Shown: positions 5,567 to 5,622 of the stretch, piece by piece
Numbering within the stretch: position 1 is the first letter of the stretch
How the letters are laid out: every line of letters starts with the position of its first letter
DNA from: Deltaproteobacteria bacterium
GTDB taxonomy: Bacteria; Desulfobacterota; DSM-4660; Desulfatiglandales; B25-G16
Length of the DNA stretch: 5,622 nucleotides
Reading direction: 5' to 3'
NCBI GenBank assembly: GCA_020355145.1
Contig: CP070660.1
Span: forward strand, 445,666-451,287
Position numbers and translations under genes: made by a program
Notes under the pieces: model-generated
What the model saw: the letters and a program-made list of their open reading frames with translations, nothing else
What the model was told of the DNA's origin: nothing
Databases searched by the model: none

Positions 5567-5572
5567 TATAAT
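5567..5572 (+). promoter_or_regulatory. Candidate -10 box for right-edge gene
   Basis: A perfect TATAAT lies 35 bases before the ATG at 5608 on the plus strand, implying a short leader. No good -35 hexamer is found at 16-18 bp upstream (the region is CCCAAA-like), so either another feature compensates or the match is chance in an AT-rich stretch. Confidence 0.35.
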
Positions 5573-5607
5573 TACTTAAGGATAAATGCAATGAAAAAGG
5601 CAGGACT

Positions 5608-5622
5608 ATGAAGGCAATGATC
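5608..5622 (+). CDS. Start of an unidentified gene, cut by window end
   Basis: Only five codons are visible (Met-Lys-Ala-Met-Ile), open to the window edge. AAAGG seven bases upstream and AGGA closer in could serve as ribosome binding site, and a consensus -10 box lies 35 bases upstream. The MKAMI start is common in sugar-phosphate nucleotidyltransferases (MKAMILAAG...) but also in some alcohol dehydrogenases, so the product cannot be assigned from this window. The start codon overlaps the stop of a six-codon ORF (5591-5611). Confidence 0.4.

Overview
The window is a compact piece of a bacterial chromosome with moderate base composition. It most resembles an anaerobic Desulfobacterota-type (former Deltaproteobacteria) genome or a related uncultured lineage. 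That placement is an inference from the gene order pgpA-cinA-thpR-recA and from the style of the proteins; no marker in the window fixes the taxonomy. Five well-conserved housekeeping genes and one small acylphosphatase fill most of it. I see no mobile-element gene, CRISPR array, tRNA or rRNA.

Layout. Positions 1-268 hold no gene. They contain the region downstream of recA: an AT-rich repeat, a 14-bp inverted repeat pair, a GC-rich palindrome between two 12-bp direct repeats, and a weak terminator-like hairpin. On the minus strand, reading from right to left, come pgpA (start about 3732), cinA (3195), thpR (1967, overlapping cinA by 29 bp) and recA (1300). The first three are tightly packed and probably co-transcribed. 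recA is separated from thpR by 91 bp that carry a small GC hairpin and a repeated element, so it may also have its own promoter. Positions 3802-4052 hold no intact gene but contain about 40 codons that look like an internal fragment of a UPF0282-type metallo-beta-lactamase-fold protein, that is, a gene remnant. A plus-strand acylphosphatase gene (4053-4340) meets nagZ (minus strand, 4344-5417) tail to tail, with three bases between the stop codons. Positions 5418-5607 are non-coding and repeat-rich. At the right edge a new plus-strand gene appears to begin (Met-Lys-Ala-Met-Ile), of which only five codons are visible.

How the genes relate. RecA is the recombination and SOS protein. CinA has a COG1058 domain (ADP-ribose pyrophosphatase in studied members) and a PncC domain (NMN deamidase), both in pyridine-nucleotide salvage. 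ThpR is a 2H-family RNA 2',3'-cyclic phosphodiesterase. PgpA makes phosphatidylglycerol in the membrane, and NagZ recycles peptidoglycan sugars. The CinA-ThpR-RecA neighbourhood is widespread in bacteria and may link recombination and repair with NMN, ADP-ribose and cyclic-phosphate clean-up, but that link is inference. I found no clearly new system. The most interesting items are the MBL-fold remnant, the repeat structures at the recA 3' end and at the right edge, the repeated element in front of recA, and the nested tiny ORFs before the right-edge gene.
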